From contig NZ_CP044125.1 in assembly GCF_016864575.1 (NCBI RefSeq), forward strand, positions 2,958,001-3,022,000: 64,000 nt of DNA, written 5' to 3'. How positions within the stretch are numbered: the first letter of the stretch is position 1; every line of letters begins with the position of its first letter. Made by a program: the position numbers and the translations under genes. The notes under the pieces are model-generated. The model saw nothing but the letters and a program-made list of their open reading frames with translations. It did no database searches and was not told the DNA's origin. This stretch comes from Rhizobium sp. BG4 (GTDB lineage: Bacteria > Pseudomonadota > Alphaproteobacteria > Rhizobiales > Rhizobiaceae). Shown here piece after piece: positions 63,159 to 64,000 of the stretch.

Positions 63159-64000
63159 ATGGATGATCTCAAATTCGGAAAGCGCAACAAGCGAGGCGAC
63201 TGGGCGCCGAACGAACGTATCGAAATCGCGCCGTTCTGGGCCTGGCCACCAAAGATTCCGTCCTTGTTGAAGTGGATTCCGGAATATATCTGGCCGTGGA
63301 ATGCTTTCCACATGGCGACGGCGCTTCTCTACTGGTTCTACGTCGTTCCCGACGTCGAGGTTATGAAGACGCTGAGCTGGGGATGGGCGCTCTGGCTCTA
63401 CGCGGTGAACGCCAGCGCAATCTTCCTCTTCTACGGCTCGGTCGAGTTCTTCTTCTACGTCAAGCGCAAGCAGGGGAACCGGTTCAAATACAATGCGAAG
63501 TTCCCCGGCGAACAGCCGTCAGACGTCTTCTGGTTCAAAAGCCAGAACATCGACAACTTCCTGCGCTCGTTCTTCCTGTCGATTCCGCTCTGGACAGTAG
63601 TCGAGGTCACGTTCCTCTGGGTTTTTGCGAACGGCTGGGTTCCGTGGCTGACCTGGGCCGAAAACCCTTACTATCTCGCGTTTCTGGTGGCAGTCGCGCC
63701 GATGATCCACGAGGTGCACTTCTTCATCATCCACAGGCTGATCCACTGGGGTCCGCTCTATCGATGGATCCATTCTGTCCACCACAATTCCGTGAATCCT
63801 TCCCCGTGGTCGTCGCTGTCCATGCATCCGGTCGAAGGATTCCTCTACCACGCGGTCGCCCTCTGGCATCTCGTAATTCCGTCAAACCCGGTCGTCGCAA
63901 TGTTCCAGCTCCACATCGCAGGTTTCGGCGCGGTCAATGGACATATCGGTTTCGACAAGCTCGAGGTCACCGAGGAGACGCCGCTCGATACGCATGCCTA
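63159..64000 (+). CDS. Fatty-acid-hydroxylase/sterol-desaturase family membrane enzyme, 3' end off window
   Basis: About 280 residues visible from ATG 63159, chosen over ATG 63153 because AGGAGG sits seven bases upstream of it. Several membrane helices and di-iron histidine motifs HEVHFFIIHRLIH and HSVHHNSVNPSPW, then HPVEGFLYH. Enzymes of this superfamily hydroxylate or desaturate lipids using O2. The C-terminus is not in the window. Confidence 0.88.
   Translation, partial: MDDLKFGKRNKRGDWAPNERIEIAPFWAWPPKIPSLLKWIPEYIWPWNAFHMATALLYWFYVVPDVEVMKTLSWGWALWLYAVNASAIFLFYGSVEFFFYVKRKQGNRFKYNAKFPGEQPSDVFWFKSQNIDNFLRSFFLSIPLWTVVEVTFLWVFANGWVPWLTWAENPYYLAFLVAVAPMIHEVHFFIIHRLIHWGPLYRWIHSVHHNSVNPSPWSSLSMHPVEGFLYHAVALWHLVIPSNPVVAMFQLHIAGFGAVNGHIGFDKLEVTEETPLDTHA

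Noticed and set aside
1..64000. CRISPR array, tRNA or rRNA genes, phage integrase
   Set aside because: No regularly spaced repeats, no cloverleaf or rRNA-like sequence and no integrase-family protein were recognised by eye.

Overview
The window is high-GC proteobacterial DNA with the gene content of an alphaproteobacterium of the Rhizobiales, most likely Rhizobiaceae. Signs are the MotA type, the BTLCP transglutaminase-like protease, the SRAP and LigD-type ligase genes, an orphan LuxR and short exported proteins of rhizobial style. The mix of transposition, defence-like and metal-resistance genes suggests a plasmid or genomic island. No rRNA, tRNA or CRISPR array was seen.

Layout. 1-3.4 kb: a hybrid sensor kinase (cut by the window edge) coupled to a periplasmic molybdopterin-domain-like protein, then a LuxR-type regulator with a lux-box-like palindrome upstream. 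3.5-13.1 kb: one long leftward operon of a Tn7/Tn5053-like transposition module. Nine small genes come first, then a TnsA-like nuclease, a 69-aa protein, a TnsB/TniA transposase, a TniB/TnsC ATPase, a long TniQ and a terminator. Three of the small proteins carry a helix-turn-helix motif like the one in the transposase. 13.6-34 kb: an accessory block. It holds a C5 DNA methyltransferase, a PIN toxin with a divergent antitoxin candidate, a TnsA-fold protein next to a soluble AAA+/M41 (FtsH-like) protease, a LigD-type ligase, a DUF4238/SEC-C protein, a caspase-like protease, a KAP NTPase with a DUF5677-like partner, a SRAP protein and a DUF4062 protein. 34-40 kb: a CheR-like protein and a Ter/Tel stress operon. 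40-61 kb: metal handling and envelope remodelling. It has an orphan MotA joined to CopC, a BTLCP protease, two L,D-transpeptidases, PpiC, a DsbA-like oxidoreductase, MerR, SCO, an FtsI-like PBP, a Zn/Cd/Pb P-type ATPase, an M23 endopeptidase, CzcD, a flavin monooxygenase, LspA, two PCu(A)C-type copper chaperones and a two-component system. 61.8-64 kb: a LacI regulator and a fatty-acid-hydroxylase/sterol-desaturase gene running off the end.

Two points matter to any reader. First, eight genes (tnsB, a small leader gene, the methyltransferase, the DUF4238 gene, a TelA-like gene, ftsI, the P-type ATPase, the M23 gene) are each split by one frameshift, and every split is repaired by adding one G or C to a G/C run. 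This points to systematic homopolymer undercalls rather than eight pseudogenes, so those genes are annotated as whole. Second, the best candidates for undescribed biology are the small-gene leader of the Tn7-like operon and the TnsA-fold + AAA-M41 protease pair.
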